Shown one piece after another: positions 36,065-44,073 of a stretch of 64,000 bases of DNA. The stretch comes from Gemmatimonadota bacterium. GTDB lineage: Bacteria; Gemmatimonadota; Gemmatimonadetes; Longimicrobiales; Gaopeijiaceae. Where the stretch lies: the NCBI GenBank assembly GCA_022340755.1, contig JAJDNI010000208.1, positions 1 through 64,000 of the forward strand, given 5' to 3'. The notes below the pieces were generated by a model. That model was not told the DNA's origin. It ran no database searches and saw nothing but the letters and a program-made list of their open reading frames with translations. The position numbers and the translations under genes were made by a program. Numbering within the stretch: the first letter of the stretch is position 1; every line of letters starts with the position of its first letter.

Positions 36065-37090
36065 CTACGCCGTGCGTAGGTGCTTCAAATCCCGGAACCG
36101 GATGAGCCGTCCACGCTCCTCGTCCCAAAGCGCGAGGTTCATGAGCTTCCACGTATCCCCGAGGGTCACCTTCGTGACGACGTGGAACTCGGGATTCTCG
36201 TCGTGGACCTGCTGGAGCTTGTAGTTGGGGATGCGCGCGCTCATGTGGTGCACGTGGTGCACGCCGATGTTGGCGGTGATCCACTGCAGGAGCCTGGGCA
36301 GCTTCAAATAGGAGCTGCCGTAGAGCGACGCGTCGTAGTAGTCCCAGTTTTCGTGCCAGTGCCAGTAGGTGTGCTCGAACTGATGCTGCACATAGAAGAG
36401 CCACACGCCGAGAGCGCACGCGAGGGCCGTCACGGGTGCCTGCACCAGCAGGAAGCGGTCGATGCCGATGGTGAACCACATGAGCACCAGGACAGCGGCG
36501 ATGGCGAGGTTGGTGAGCCACACGCTGCGCCAGGCCTGGGTCCAGTCCCGGGGGATGTCCCACGGGTACCGGTGCTTGATGAGGAAGTGGAAGAGGGGGC
36601 CCACCGAGAAGAGAATGAGCGGGTTGCGGTACAGGCGGTATCCGAAGCGCTTCAGGCGCGGCCACGACAGGTACTCCTTCATCGTGAAGGTGTCGATGTC
36701 GCCGAAGCCCCTGAAGTCCAGGTTGCCCGCGTGCGCGTGATGGTACGCGTGGGTCTTCCGCCAGTACCCGTAGGGCGTGAGCATGAGCACGCCGATGATG
36801 GCACCCGTCCAGTCCCGCGCCCGCCGGGAGTTGAAGAAGGACCCGTGCCCGCAGTCGTGCTGGATCATGAACAGTCGCATCATGAACCCGGTGGTGGGCA
36901 CCGCCAGCAGGAGGGTGAGCCAGTACCCGACCTCGAGGCTGCGATACATGGCGTACCAGAGCAGGAGGAAGGGAATCGCGGTGGTCAGGAGCTGGGTGAC
37001 GCTCCGCCGGGTGTCGGCTCCCCAGTAGGGCCTGAGGATCTCGTTCCAGTGCTGGACACGTTCGCGGTCGGGCTTGGCGTGCTCGCTCAC
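36065..37090 (-). CDS. Membrane fatty-acid desaturase
   Basis: 341 residues from a GTG at 37090. All three histidine boxes are present: HDCGHG, HAYHHAHAG and GVHHVHH, with four or more hydrophobic segments between. They bind the di-iron centre that introduces a double bond into acyl lipids with O2. The length and box spacing fit DesA-type (delta-9/delta-12) acyl-lipid desaturases. The ribosome site is weak. Next to two hydrolase genes on the same strand, with about 95-base gaps on either side. Confidence 0.88.
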   Translation of the reverse strand: MSEHAKPDRERVQHWNEILRPYWGADTRRSVTQLLTTAIPFLLLWYAMYRSLEVGYWLTLLLAVPTTGFMMRLFMIQHDCGHGSFFNSRRARDWTGAIIGVLMLTPYGYWRKTHAYHHAHAGNLDFRGFGDIDTFTMKEYLSWPRLKRFGYRLYRNPLILFSVGPLFHFLIKHRYPWDIPRDWTQAWRSVWLTNLAIAAVLVLMWFTIGIDRFLLVQAPVTALACALGVWLFYVQHQFEHTYWHWHENWDYYDASLYGSSYLKLPRLLQWITANIGVHHVHHMSARIPNYKLQQVHDENPEFHVVTKVTLGDTWKLMNLALWDEERGRLIRFRDLKHLRTA

Positions 37091-37185
37091 TCGGCTCGTT
37101 CTGTCGGCGGAAGGACGAAGAGGGCCGCAAAAGTACTTCAAAGGGCGCGCGCCCGGTATGGGGGGACGAACGAGCCCCTGGGAGC

Positions 37186-39360
37186 CTAGGGCGTCGGGGG
37201 GTCCTCTCCCGGTCGGTAACGGGCGATGGTCGTCTTCCGGATGTCCTCGTCCGTGAAGGCCACGGGCTTCAGCTTCTCGTGAGCGAACATGGCCGCCTGG
37301 TCGTCGAAGTGCGGTGAGTCCTCCTGATCGCTCTCGCCATACGCCAGCACCGAGAACGCACGGGGCACGTCGTCGAACTCCACCGCCAGGATCCACCCGT
37401 CGGCTCCGTCGGCGACCAGCTTGCCGTCCGGATCCCTGTGGAAGTTGAGCGCCCGGAAGCAGCCGAGGGTCGCGGGGCACCCGGAGACGGGCTCGTCCAC
37501 GCTTCCTCGGCGCACGCGGTGCCAGTCACCCCACGGCGCGTCCAGTGGGATTCCCAGCTGCGCCAGGTCGGACACCGCTTGCGCGAGGGCGGCCACCGCC
37601 GCATCCGGGGAGCCGATTCCCACGGGGGTCTCCGTCGGCCGGTCGGGGCTCCACGGGACCCGGTAGAACGCCCCGCTGTCCGCAGCGGCGGCGTAGCGTC
37701 GCGCCCATGCCTCGAAGATCTCACCTCCCCGGCTGTTCGCGTCGGCGCTCCGGTCCCACCGCTCCAGCACCTCGAGCGCCCGCGCTACGTCGCCCACCGG
37801 CTGCGACGCCCGGACCGCAGCGATGAGCTCGTCCATGACGCGCTCCGCCATGAGCATGCGGTGCGTGTGCTTCATACGAATGACGTCCTGGAGACCGAGC
37901 TTTTCCGTGGCCCCGTTGATGACGCTCAGAGCCAGCTGGCTGCGCAGTCGCAGGCGAGGAGCCGGCAGGTTCGCCGGCATGGTATCCCGATCCATGGGGA
38001 CGTTGAGGTTCGTGTAGTCCGGTGTGTCGTTCTCCTGGTGGACATACCCGCCGGGGGGATCGAGGTAGAGGGGCAGGTCGTCGAAGGGCACCAGCTCGCT
38101 CCATATGTCCGCCGAGCTGCGAACCACGGGCACCGTGTCGCCGGTGAGGGAGTCAGGAATGAGGGGGAGGTTCGCGTTGTAAAGGTGCGCGATGTTCCCG
38201 GCGGCGTCGGCATAGGTGAAGTTCGAGGACGGGTGGGCGCGCATGCGCATGACGTCCAGCCACTCGTCGAAGTTGGTCGTCTGCATGAGTCGCAGAAACT
38301 GCTCGCCGCGCCGGAACTCGCCGTCACGGGGATCCGTGAGAACGTAGATCTGTCCGTCTTTGCGGAGGATCACCGGGCCGTAGGGGGTCCACTCGCTGTT
38401 TCGGGTCTCGGACGCGAGGCGACCGTCCGCGGTGCGGTACTGGATGGTGACGCTGCGGACGTCGATGTGGTGGAAGCCGCCGTCGAGGAAGTAGTAGTCG
38501 GGATGCTGGGACTCCGTCCACAGGCCGTACACCTTCGAATAGGTCGGGTAGTTGTTCGTCGTCGCCCAACCGAGGTGGCGGTTGAAGCCGCCGATGATCC
38601 CGAAGGGTCCACCGATGCGGAAGTCTCCGTAGAAGTCGAGCTTGCCGGGTACCCGTGCCTGCGCCTCGTAGTAACCCGCCGTCCACGACAGGTGGGGGTT
38701 GCGCAGGAGAATGGGGCGCCCGGATACGGTCCGGGTACCGCCGAACGCCCACGCGTTCGAACCCTCGAGGCCAAAATCCACGTGATCCTGGAAGAGATCG
38801 TCCCCACCTTCGACGCTCCCGGCGTCCGCACCCATGCGCTGGACGAACCGACGGGCGTCGGACCGACTCCAGGTCTGTCCGTCCAGGGCGGCGGCATCCG
38901 GGCCCGTGAAGTCGGTGGGCATCCACTCCGGGAACGCGCTCCGGTGCAGGCGCACGTAGTAGTCCACCCCGGCCGCGAAGCCCTCGTAGACGGCCCGGGT
39001 GTCCTCGTCGAGCTGGTTGAACGTCGAAACGGCATGTGCGTGTACCGGCCAGGCCGCGAAGTCCCCGTCGATGGAGTCGTGCCCGACGTACTTGGCATAT
39101 TCGCCGCGCGCCTTGACGAGCCTACGTGCCACCCGATCTCCGTAATCCTCCGACTGCACCCATGCCATGGCGAAGCCCAAGGCCTCGAAATCCTGGGCGG
39201 TGATGTGCGGCACGCCGTATTGCGTGCGGACGATCTCCGCGCGGGCGGCGATGGCGGCCTCGACGGTGGAGTCGATGGCCTGGTACGCCGGAGGAGTAGC
39301 AGCGGCGGTGGCACCCCCGACAAAGGGGAGAGCAAGGAGAAGGGCGGTCAGGATGGCCAT
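37186..39360 (-). CDS. Penicillin-acylase-family Ntn hydrolase
   Basis: 724 residues. A signal peptide ends near GATAAA. The nucleophile serine for autocatalytic processing is Ser201 in GLEGSNAWAFGG, giving an alpha chain of about 175 and a beta chain of about 520 residues. Other conserved parts: RTQYGVPHITAQDFEALGFAMAWVQSEDYGDRV, LLRNPHLSWT and RNSEWTPYGPV. Periplasmic; relatives hydrolyse beta-lactam side chains, acyl-homoserine lactones or N-acyl peptides. Substrate cannot be predicted. Confidence 0.9.
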   Translation of the reverse strand: MAILTALLLALPFVGGATAAATPPAYQAIDSTVEAAIAARAEIVRTQYGVPHITAQDFEALGFAMAWVQSEDYGDRVARRLVKARGEYAKYVGHDSIDGDFAAWPVHAHAVSTFNQLDEDTRAVYEGFAAGVDYYVRLHRSAFPEWMPTDFTGPDAAALDGQTWSRSDARRFVQRMGADAGSVEGGDDLFQDHVDFGLEGSNAWAFGGTRTVSGRPILLRNPHLSWTAGYYEAQARVPGKLDFYGDFRIGGPFGIIGGFNRHLGWATTNNYPTYSKVYGLWTESQHPDYYFLDGGFHHIDVRSVTIQYRTADGRLASETRNSEWTPYGPVILRKDGQIYVLTDPRDGEFRRGEQFLRLMQTTNFDEWLDVMRMRAHPSSNFTYADAAGNIAHLYNANLPLIPDSLTGDTVPVVRSSADIWSELVPFDDLPLYLDPPGGYVHQENDTPDYTNLNVPMDRDTMPANLPAPRLRLRSQLALSVINGATEKLGLQDVIRMKHTHRMLMAERVMDELIAAVRASQPVGDVARALEVLERWDRSADANSRGGEIFEAWARRYAAAADSGAFYRVPWSPDRPTETPVGIGSPDAAVAALAQAVSDLAQLGIPLDAPWGDWHRVRRGSVDEPVSGCPATLGCFRALNFHRDPDGKLVADGADGWILAVEFDDVPRAFSVLAYGESDQEDSPHFDDQAAMFAHEKLKPVAFTDEDIRKTTIARYRPGEDPPTP

Positions 39361-39393
39361 GGGCTTCGCGCCATGAGGGAGGAAAGCAACGCG

Positions 39394-40176
39394 TCACAAT
39401 CTCCCGACGTTTACGTACAAAGGCCAGTCGATGGGCTTCTGCTGGTCGGCATCGGGCCAGGCCTCCGCGAGGCGGGGCCGCAGGATCTCCAGAGGGTCGG
39501 TCCCCACGGCGTCCCGGAACCGGTTCGTCGACGACCACGTTCCGAGCTGTGCCACCACGTCTTCGCGACGCCAGGTCGGGCGCATGCTGAACGCCGAAGC
39601 CCCCCCGGAGTTGTCTCCTCCGGACGAGTCCACCTCCGGCCCCACGCTTTCGAATGGGAAGGGGAGGTTCCGGTACCGATCCTCCACGTGCCACCGCTCC
39701 GTCGGCCAGTACGGTCCTACCACGTCGCGGTAGTACCAGCGCACCACCTCGTCCACGTCGGGATCAACCGTGAACAGGGAGTACGTCCACACGGCGAGGA
39801 TCCCGCCGGGGCGGCCGATCCGACGGACCTGGGCATAGAACGCCTCGAGGTCGAACCAATGCACCGCCTGTGCGACGGTCACCAGCGCGACGCTGTGGTC
39901 GGGCAGCGGCGGCTGCTCGGCTGCGGCCAGGACGTAGGATACGCCGGGGCGTCGCCTGGCCTGTCGGATCTGCTGGGGACTGGCGTCGGTGGCCACGACG
40001 CGGCTGAAGTGACCGGCCAACCCCACCGCCGCCTGCCCGCTGCCCGTTCCGCAGTCCCACGCCACGTCGTGTCGGTCCACGAGGCCGGCGAGCCAGACGT
40101 ACAGCTCTGCGGGATAGGTGGGCCGGTGCCGACTGTACGCGGCGGCGTGGCCGGAGAAGTGGTCAGGGAAGGACAC
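39394..40176 (-). CDS. Class I SAM-dependent methyltransferase (Methyltransf_11 type)
   Basis: 260 residues. It starts with FSGHAAAYSRHRPTYPAELYVWLA, then motif I WDCGTGSGQAAVGLA (an unusual C in place of VG), the acidic strand VVATDASPQQI, and VALVTVAQAVHWFDLEAF. This N-terminal pattern is shared by methyltransferases related to yeast trans-aconitate methyltransferase. Substrate unknown. It sits 33 bases upstream of the acylase gene and is divergent from the MerR regulator. Confidence 0.84.
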   Translation of the reverse strand: MSFPDHFSGHAAAYSRHRPTYPAELYVWLAGLVDRHDVAWDCGTGSGQAAVGLAGHFSRVVATDASPQQIRQARRRPGVSYVLAAAEQPPLPDHSVALVTVAQAVHWFDLEAFYAQVRRIGRPGGILAVWTYSLFTVDPDVDEVVRWYYRDVVGPYWPTERWHVEDRYRNLPFPFESVGPEVDSSGGDNSGGASAFSMRPTWRREDVVAQLGTWSSTNRFRDAVGTDPLEILRPRLAEAWPDADQQKPIDWPLYVNVGRL

Positions 40177-40286
40177 GGTCAGCCGCGACGCTCCAGTGAC
40201 GTAGACGCGGGGCGGATCCGCGCCAATCTGCGAAGACCGCGCCGGCCGGAACAGGACGAGGCGGACCCGGTCGCTGGTCCTTCCTC

Positions 40287-40317
40287 TTGACCCTCACGTA
40301 ACGTGAGGTTCTATCCT
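40287..40317 (+). promoter_or_regulatory. MerR-type promoter with 19-bp spacer and palindromic operator
   Basis: TTGACC (-35, 40287-40292) and TATCCT (-10, 40312-40317) are separated by 19 bases, two longer than optimal. CCTCACGT-A-ACGTGAGG, an 8-1-8 perfect inverted repeat, fills the spacer at 40292-40308. This is the classical architecture through which MerR proteins untwist DNA to activate. It faces the merR gene itself, starting about 40 bases before its ATG, so autoregulation is implied. Confidence 0.85.
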
Positions 40318-40356
40318 GATCCCGATCAGAACGGGTTCAACAACGGGAGAAGATCC

Positions 40357-41130
40357 ATGGAATCGGCCGCCCTGAAGGTGGGAGAGCTTGCGAGGCGGAC
40401 GGGCCTGACGGTTCGCACGCTCCACCACTATGACGACATCGGTCTTCTGTCGCCGTCGCGTCGCACACCGGCGGGGCACCGGCTCTACGCCCTCACGGAG
40501 GTTCGGCGCCTCCAGCAGATCGCATCGCTGCGACAGTTGGGACTCTCCCTGGAGGACATCCGCGGATGCCTGGACCGGCCGGAGTACACGCTGGAACAGG
40601 TTCTGGACTTGCAGATCCGGAGGCTTCGCGACGAGATCACGCGGCAGCGACGCCTGTGTACGCTTCTGGAGGCGCTCCGGGACCGCGTTCGGAGCGAGAC
40701 CGAGGATCTCTCGCTGGATGATCTCACGAACAGCGTGCAGGCCACGCTGGACTTCGGGAAGTACTACACCCCGGAGCAGCTCGAGCGGATCGCGCGCCGC
40801 GGAGCGGAGCTGGGCCCCGAGCGCATCCGTGGATCGCAGGTGGAGTGGCAAGAGCTCCTGGCGGCCTTTGGGCGCGCCATGGAGGAAGGGCTGGATCCGG
40901 CATCCGACGACGTGCAGGCGCTGGCGAGCAAGGCCTACTCCCTCGTGGAGGAATTCACGGGCGGTGACCCGGGGATCCGGTCGGGGCTGACGCGCATGTG
41001 CCAGGAAGAGGGTGGAGAGAATATCCTGGCCCGCTATGGGACGCCGCTGAAGGAAGGTCTGTGGGAGTACTACACGAAGGCGATGAAGGCCAGCGGGCTC
41101 TTCGGCGGGTCGCCCGAAAGTCGGCCATGA
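40357..41130 (+). CDS. MerR-family regulator with TipAS-like ligand domain
   Basis: 257 residues from the ATG at 40357 (GGGAGA upstream); an upstream extension of the frame is within the promoter and is rejected. The winged HTH is LKVGELARRTGLTVRTLHHYDDIGLLSPSRRTPAGHRLY, followed by the coiled coil LRQLGLSLEDI...LRDEITRQRRLCTLLEAL. The C-terminal 110 residues, from YYTPEQLERIARRG onward, match the TipAS antibiotic-recognition domain (helical, ending in YYTKAMKAS). Such regulators sense drugs or small hydrophobic ligands. Its target here appears to be its own promoter. Confidence 0.9.
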   Translation: MESAALKVGELARRTGLTVRTLHHYDDIGLLSPSRRTPAGHRLYALTEVRRLQQIASLRQLGLSLEDIRGCLDRPEYTLEQVLDLQIRRLRDEITRQRRLCTLLEALRDRVRSETEDLSLDDLTNSVQATLDFGKYYTPEQLERIARRGAELGPERIRGSQVEWQELLAAFGRAMEEGLDPASDDVQALASKAYSLVEEFTGGDPGIRSGLTRMCQEEGGENILARYGTPLKEGLWEYYTKAMKASGLFGGSPESRP

Positions 41131-41168
41131 GCGGCACCGACGCGTTGTGCCTGTCCGGTGGAAACGAA

Positions 41169-41198
41169 GAAGGGGGCGACCGGCCGGTCGCCCCCTTC
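41169..41198. terminator. Perfect 30-base palindromic terminator
   Basis: A 30-base perfect inverted repeat (15 bp each arm, GAAGGGGGCGACCGG with its complement) without loop bases, between the convergent merR and lipoprotein genes. Likely a bidirectional terminator; no T-tract follows. Confidence 0.7.
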
Positions 41199-41225
41199 GA
41201 GCTCGGTTCGGCGAAAGGCGTTGCG

Positions 41226-42038
41226 TCAGCCACCCTGGCGGCCGAAGCGGCCACCTCGGATGCAGTTGCGTCCCGGCCTCGTGCTGAGGTCGATCTGCAT
41301 GGTCTCGCCATTGATCACGGCCGTGGCCGTCGACGTGCCGTCGAAGGTGATGACCGCAGTCACTGTCTTCGTCTGGTCACCGTTGGGGCCGTTCATCACG
41401 GTGACCTTCATGTTCCGTGTGATAGTTCCCGAAAGCGGCCAGCGGGGGTCGGAGCCGGGGGTCGGCACCACCAGGTTCTCGATGGTGAACGACCCGGTCA
41501 TGTCGAAGGTGCTTGCCGTCCCGGTGGAGTCCGTTCGGCTCCGGCTCACGGTTTCGTTTCCGGTTCCATTGAAGGTGCGAGTGGTCTCGTGACCCTCGAG
41601 GCCGGAGATCGTCATGTCCCGGGTGCGGTCGATGCTCGCGCTCCAGTTGTCCCGGTTCGCGTCACCGCTCAGCTCCAGCACGAGGTGGATGCTGGCGGTC
41701 GTCAGGGAGTCGTAGGCCGTCTGAACGTTGCCGTCGCCATCGTAGAAGGTCACGTCCCGGCTTCCCGAGAACGAGCCTCCGAAGCCCATGCCGCCTCCCA
41801 GGGGGCCCCATCGGCCTCCCGAGGCCGTGCCTCGAGCCGAAACGCCTTGTCCCCCGAACCCCAGAGGCGAGGTGGCGAGCGTCACGTCTTCAACGGCGGC
41901 ATCCGCGGCTACCAAGGCGGCGTTGCGGAGAAGCGCGTCGTCCAGCGAAGGCCCGGCGGTGTCACTGCAACCTCCCAGGGCTGCCACGGCCACCGCCGCC
42001 ACCCCGGGAAGCAGCAGCTTCCTCGTCTTCGTCGTCAT
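41226..42038 (-). CDS. Gemmatimonadota-type hypothetical lipoprotein
   Basis: 270 residues. Signal peptide ending LGGC (lipobox). The mature part has a Gly-rich stretch GFGGQGVSARGTASGGRWGPLGGGMGFGG, then a beta-rich domain of threonine-heavy strands (ITFDGTSTATAVINGETMQIDL). It resembles secreted beta-sheet repeats but no catalytic residues are evident. Unknown role. Confidence 0.55.
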   Translation of the reverse strand: MTTKTRKLLLPGVAAVAVAALGGCSDTAGPSLDDALLRNAALVAADAAVEDVTLATSPLGFGGQGVSARGTASGGRWGPLGGGMGFGGSFSGSRDVTFYDGDGNVQTAYDSLTTASIHLVLELSGDANRDNWSASIDRTRDMTISGLEGHETTRTFNGTGNETVSRSRTDSTGTASTFDMTGSFTIENLVVPTPGSDPRWPLSGTITRNMKVTVMNGPNGDQTKTVTAVITFDGTSTATAVINGETMQIDLSTRPGRNCIRGGRFGRQGG

Positions 42039-42191
42039 CGTGTGGTCATCCTGTCCGTGGAGTCGAACGCCTTCCGTCGAGGATGGGGATGCCGAGGATC
42101 GGTCTCCCGTTAAAAAGTCGAAGGACCAGATCGCATGATTCGTGCCGACCCGCGCCGCGTGGGAATTGTGGGATGCCCTTCCCCCGGCTCC

Positions 42192-42860
42192 TCAGAGATC
42201 CGAATCCGGCTCCGCCCCCCGCCACTGCGCCCGCCGCTCCCCGAAGTGCCTGCGCTCCTGGCTGGCGGTCGACGGGTCCCGGTAGCGGATGAGGCTGGCC
42301 AGGTGGCGCTCCGTGGGCTGCCCCAAGGCGGCGGCGAGCTCGACGGTGCCCTCCTCGAGGATATCGGCGATCTTGCGCGCGGGCATGGGGACCTTCCCGT
42401 CGCGGACGGCGCTCAGACGGCCGAGTTGCTCGAGCGCGTTCATGAAGCGGGGAATGGCTGCCACCGCCTCGGGTTCGTTCGTGAGGAGGCGGCGGCTGCG
42501 CGTGCCGACGTTGAGAAACATCCCTTCGGTGAAGTCGGCCAGGACATCATCCTCGTTGACGGCTCCGAGAATACCGAGCAGCTCGTCGGTCTCCAGCTCG
42601 CGCGGTCCCCCTTGCCAGACCCACACGCCCGACTCCACCCCGTGGAGCGTGTCCCACGCCAGCTGGCGTCCCCGATTGTTCAGACGCCGCCGCTCCAGGA
42701 ACGACTCGACCACCGCGACGGTGATGACGACGCCGACGATCTCGCTGCCGAGGTTGACCAGGATCTGGCCCCAGTCGGTCTGCGTACCGAGGTGGAACGC
42801 CAGCCACATGAGGAGGCCGGCCACGAGCAGGGAAGAGCCGATGAGTAGAGCTCGAATCAC
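42192..42860 (-). CDS. Hypothetical membrane-anchored protein
   Basis: 222 residues. Two hydrophobic spans (about 4-23 and 34-53) then a basic stretch LERRRLNNRGRQ and a mostly helical, charged domain with LETDELLGILGAVNEDDVLADFTEGMF. No family recognised. The length, N-terminal spans and charged cytoplasmic tail suggest a membrane-bound sensor or scaffold. Divergent from the DUF2892/sigma operon with a 156-base gap. Confidence 0.55.
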   Translation of the reverse strand: MIRALLIGSSLLVAGLLMWLAFHLGTQTDWGQILVNLGSEIVGVVITVAVVESFLERRRLNNRGRQLAWDTLHGVESGVWVWQGGPRELETDELLGILGAVNEDDVLADFTEGMFLNVGTRSRRLLTNEPEAVAAIPRFMNALEQLGRLSAVRDGKVPMPARKIADILEEGTVELAAALGQPTERHLASLIRYRDPSTASQERRHFGERRAQWRGAEPDSDL

Positions 42861-43016
42861 GGGGTGTGTCCTCGTGGAGCGCGTGGAGGGTCAAGGAGGA
42901 GAGATAGTACCGATTCGTCCCGCCGCGCCAGCGCTCGGAATCCTTTGCGACCCGATGGGACTCTCCATATCAGACGGGGCGAAAGCCCACTAAGCTTTGA
43001 CCCAGGAGGAAAAACC

Positions 43017-43229
43017 ATGTTCGCCAAGATCCTACCCCACAACGAGCACACCCTCGACCGCGTCCTTCGTGTCCTTCTCGGGGTCGTTCTTCTGAGCGTC
43101 GTGTTCATCGGTCCCAAGACGCCCTGGGGATGGGTAGGTGCCGTGCTCCTGTTCACTGCGTTCGTGGGCAGCTGTCCGTTCTACACGGTGATGGGATGGA
43201 GAACCTGCGCCGCGAATGACCGAAGCTGA
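43017..43229 (+). CDS. DUF2892 small inner-membrane protein
   Basis: 70 residues from the ATG at 43017, with AGGAGG 8 bases upstream. Two hydrophobic spans (LLGVVLLSVVFIG and WGWVGAVLLFTAFVG) with a CPFYTVMGWRTC loop fit the DUF2892/YgaP transmembrane family. It overlaps the sigma factor gene by 14 bases, so it is translated with the regulator; a role in the signal the sigma system senses is possible. Confidence 0.75.
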   Translation: MFAKILPHNEHTLDRVLRVLLGVVLLSVVFIGPKTPWGWVGAVLLFTAFVGSCPFYTVMGWRTCAANDRS

Positions 43230-43767
43230 CGATCAGCGACTCCTGCTGGCCGCGTCACAGGGCGACCGCGCCGCGTTCGACGGCTTCGTCCGGCGGCACG
43301 AGGATGCCGTCTTCCGTCTCTTGCAGGCGTCGGCATCGTGCGATGCGGATGCCGAGGACGCCCTCCAGGAGGCGTTCGTGGCCGCCTGGAAGAACGCCGG
43401 CTCGTACCGTGGCGGACCCTCGGCGCGCGCGTGGGTCATGACCATCGCGAGAAACGCTCTTCGCCGTGCACACCGGAGGCGTGCGGGCGAGCCCGCCGAC
43501 TTCGAGCCGATCGGAGAGATGGGGCTGCAGGCGGGGTGGGGGCGGGACGAGGCGCTGGAGGGACTCGCCCGACGGGAGGTCCTCGAGCGGGCCCTGGGCG
43601 CTCTCGACGGCGAGATGCGTGAGGTGCTGACTTTGCGGGACCTGGAGGGGTTCTCGGGCGACGAGGTCGCCGAGATGCTGGGCATCAGCGTGGCGGCCAT
43701 GAAGAGTCGGCTTCACAGGGCTCGGCTCCGCTTCGTGAGCGCACTGCGGGAGGTGGCGCATGGTTGA
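43216..43767 (+). CDS. ECF RNA polymerase sigma factor
   Basis: 183 residues. Region 2 covers FDGFVRRHEDAVFRLLQASASCDADAEDALQEAFVAAWKNAGSYRGG, and region 4 ends with GEMREVLTLRDLEGFSGDEVAEMLGISVAAMKSRLHRARLRF. The pattern (few core residues, no region 1/3) marks an ECF sigma. Overlaps the anti-sigma gene by 8 bases, so the pair is co-translated. Confidence 0.92.
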   Translation: MTEADDQRLLLAASQGDRAAFDGFVRRHEDAVFRLLQASASCDADAEDALQEAFVAAWKNAGSYRGGPSARAWVMTIARNALRRAHRRRAGEPADFEPIGEMGLQAGWGRDEALEGLARREVLERALGALDGEMREVLTLRDLEGFSGDEVAEMLGISVAAMKSRLHRARLRFVSALREVAHG

Positions 43768-44017
43768 TCTGGATCGGGAGGTGGCGGGCATCCGCTGCCG
43801 CGAGGTGCTCGAGCTCCTGTCGAGCTACCTGGACGGGGACGTCACCGAGTCGGAGAAGAGGCGCATCGATGCCCACCTCCTCGAGTGTGACCACTGCCTG
43901 CGCTTCGGCCGTGACTTCGCGGAGGCCATTGGGGCTCTACGCCGGGAGCTTCGACGCTCCCCGGCCCTCGACCAGGACGTCGCGCGCCGGTTGAGGGAGC
44001 GCCTCGCGAAGGAGTAG
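43760..44017 (+). CDS. Zinc-binding anti-sigma factor (zf-HC2)
   Basis: 85 residues, soluble. The zf-HC2 motif is Cys13 ... His39-x3-Cys43-x2-Cys46 (AHLLECDHC), the ZAS-type zinc site. There is no transmembrane helix. It would hold the upstream sigma factor inactive until redox or metal stress releases it. Overlaps the sigma gene. Confidence 0.88.
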   Translation: MVDLDREVAGIRCREVLELLSSYLDGDVTESEKRRIDAHLLECDHCLRFGRDFAEAIGALRRELRRSPALDQDVARRLRERLAKE

Positions 44018-44073
44018 CCGACCCGCTGGGGAAGGCGCTCGTAACGCGGGGCGCCGTACCTGTCGGAGCTTTT

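Noticed and set aside
33882-37130. A 1082-codon open frame suggesting a desaturase-peptidase fusion
   Set aside because: The first third is a shadow of the desaturase gene in another frame. The peptidase begins at its own signal peptide at 35972.
37438-40290. A 950-codon plus-strand open frame antisense to the acylase and methyltransferase genes
   Set aside because: High GC produces long stop-free frames opposite real genes. Its peptide is Arg/Val/Gly/His-rich with no recognisable domain, while the opposite strand has intact acylase and methyltransferase motifs.
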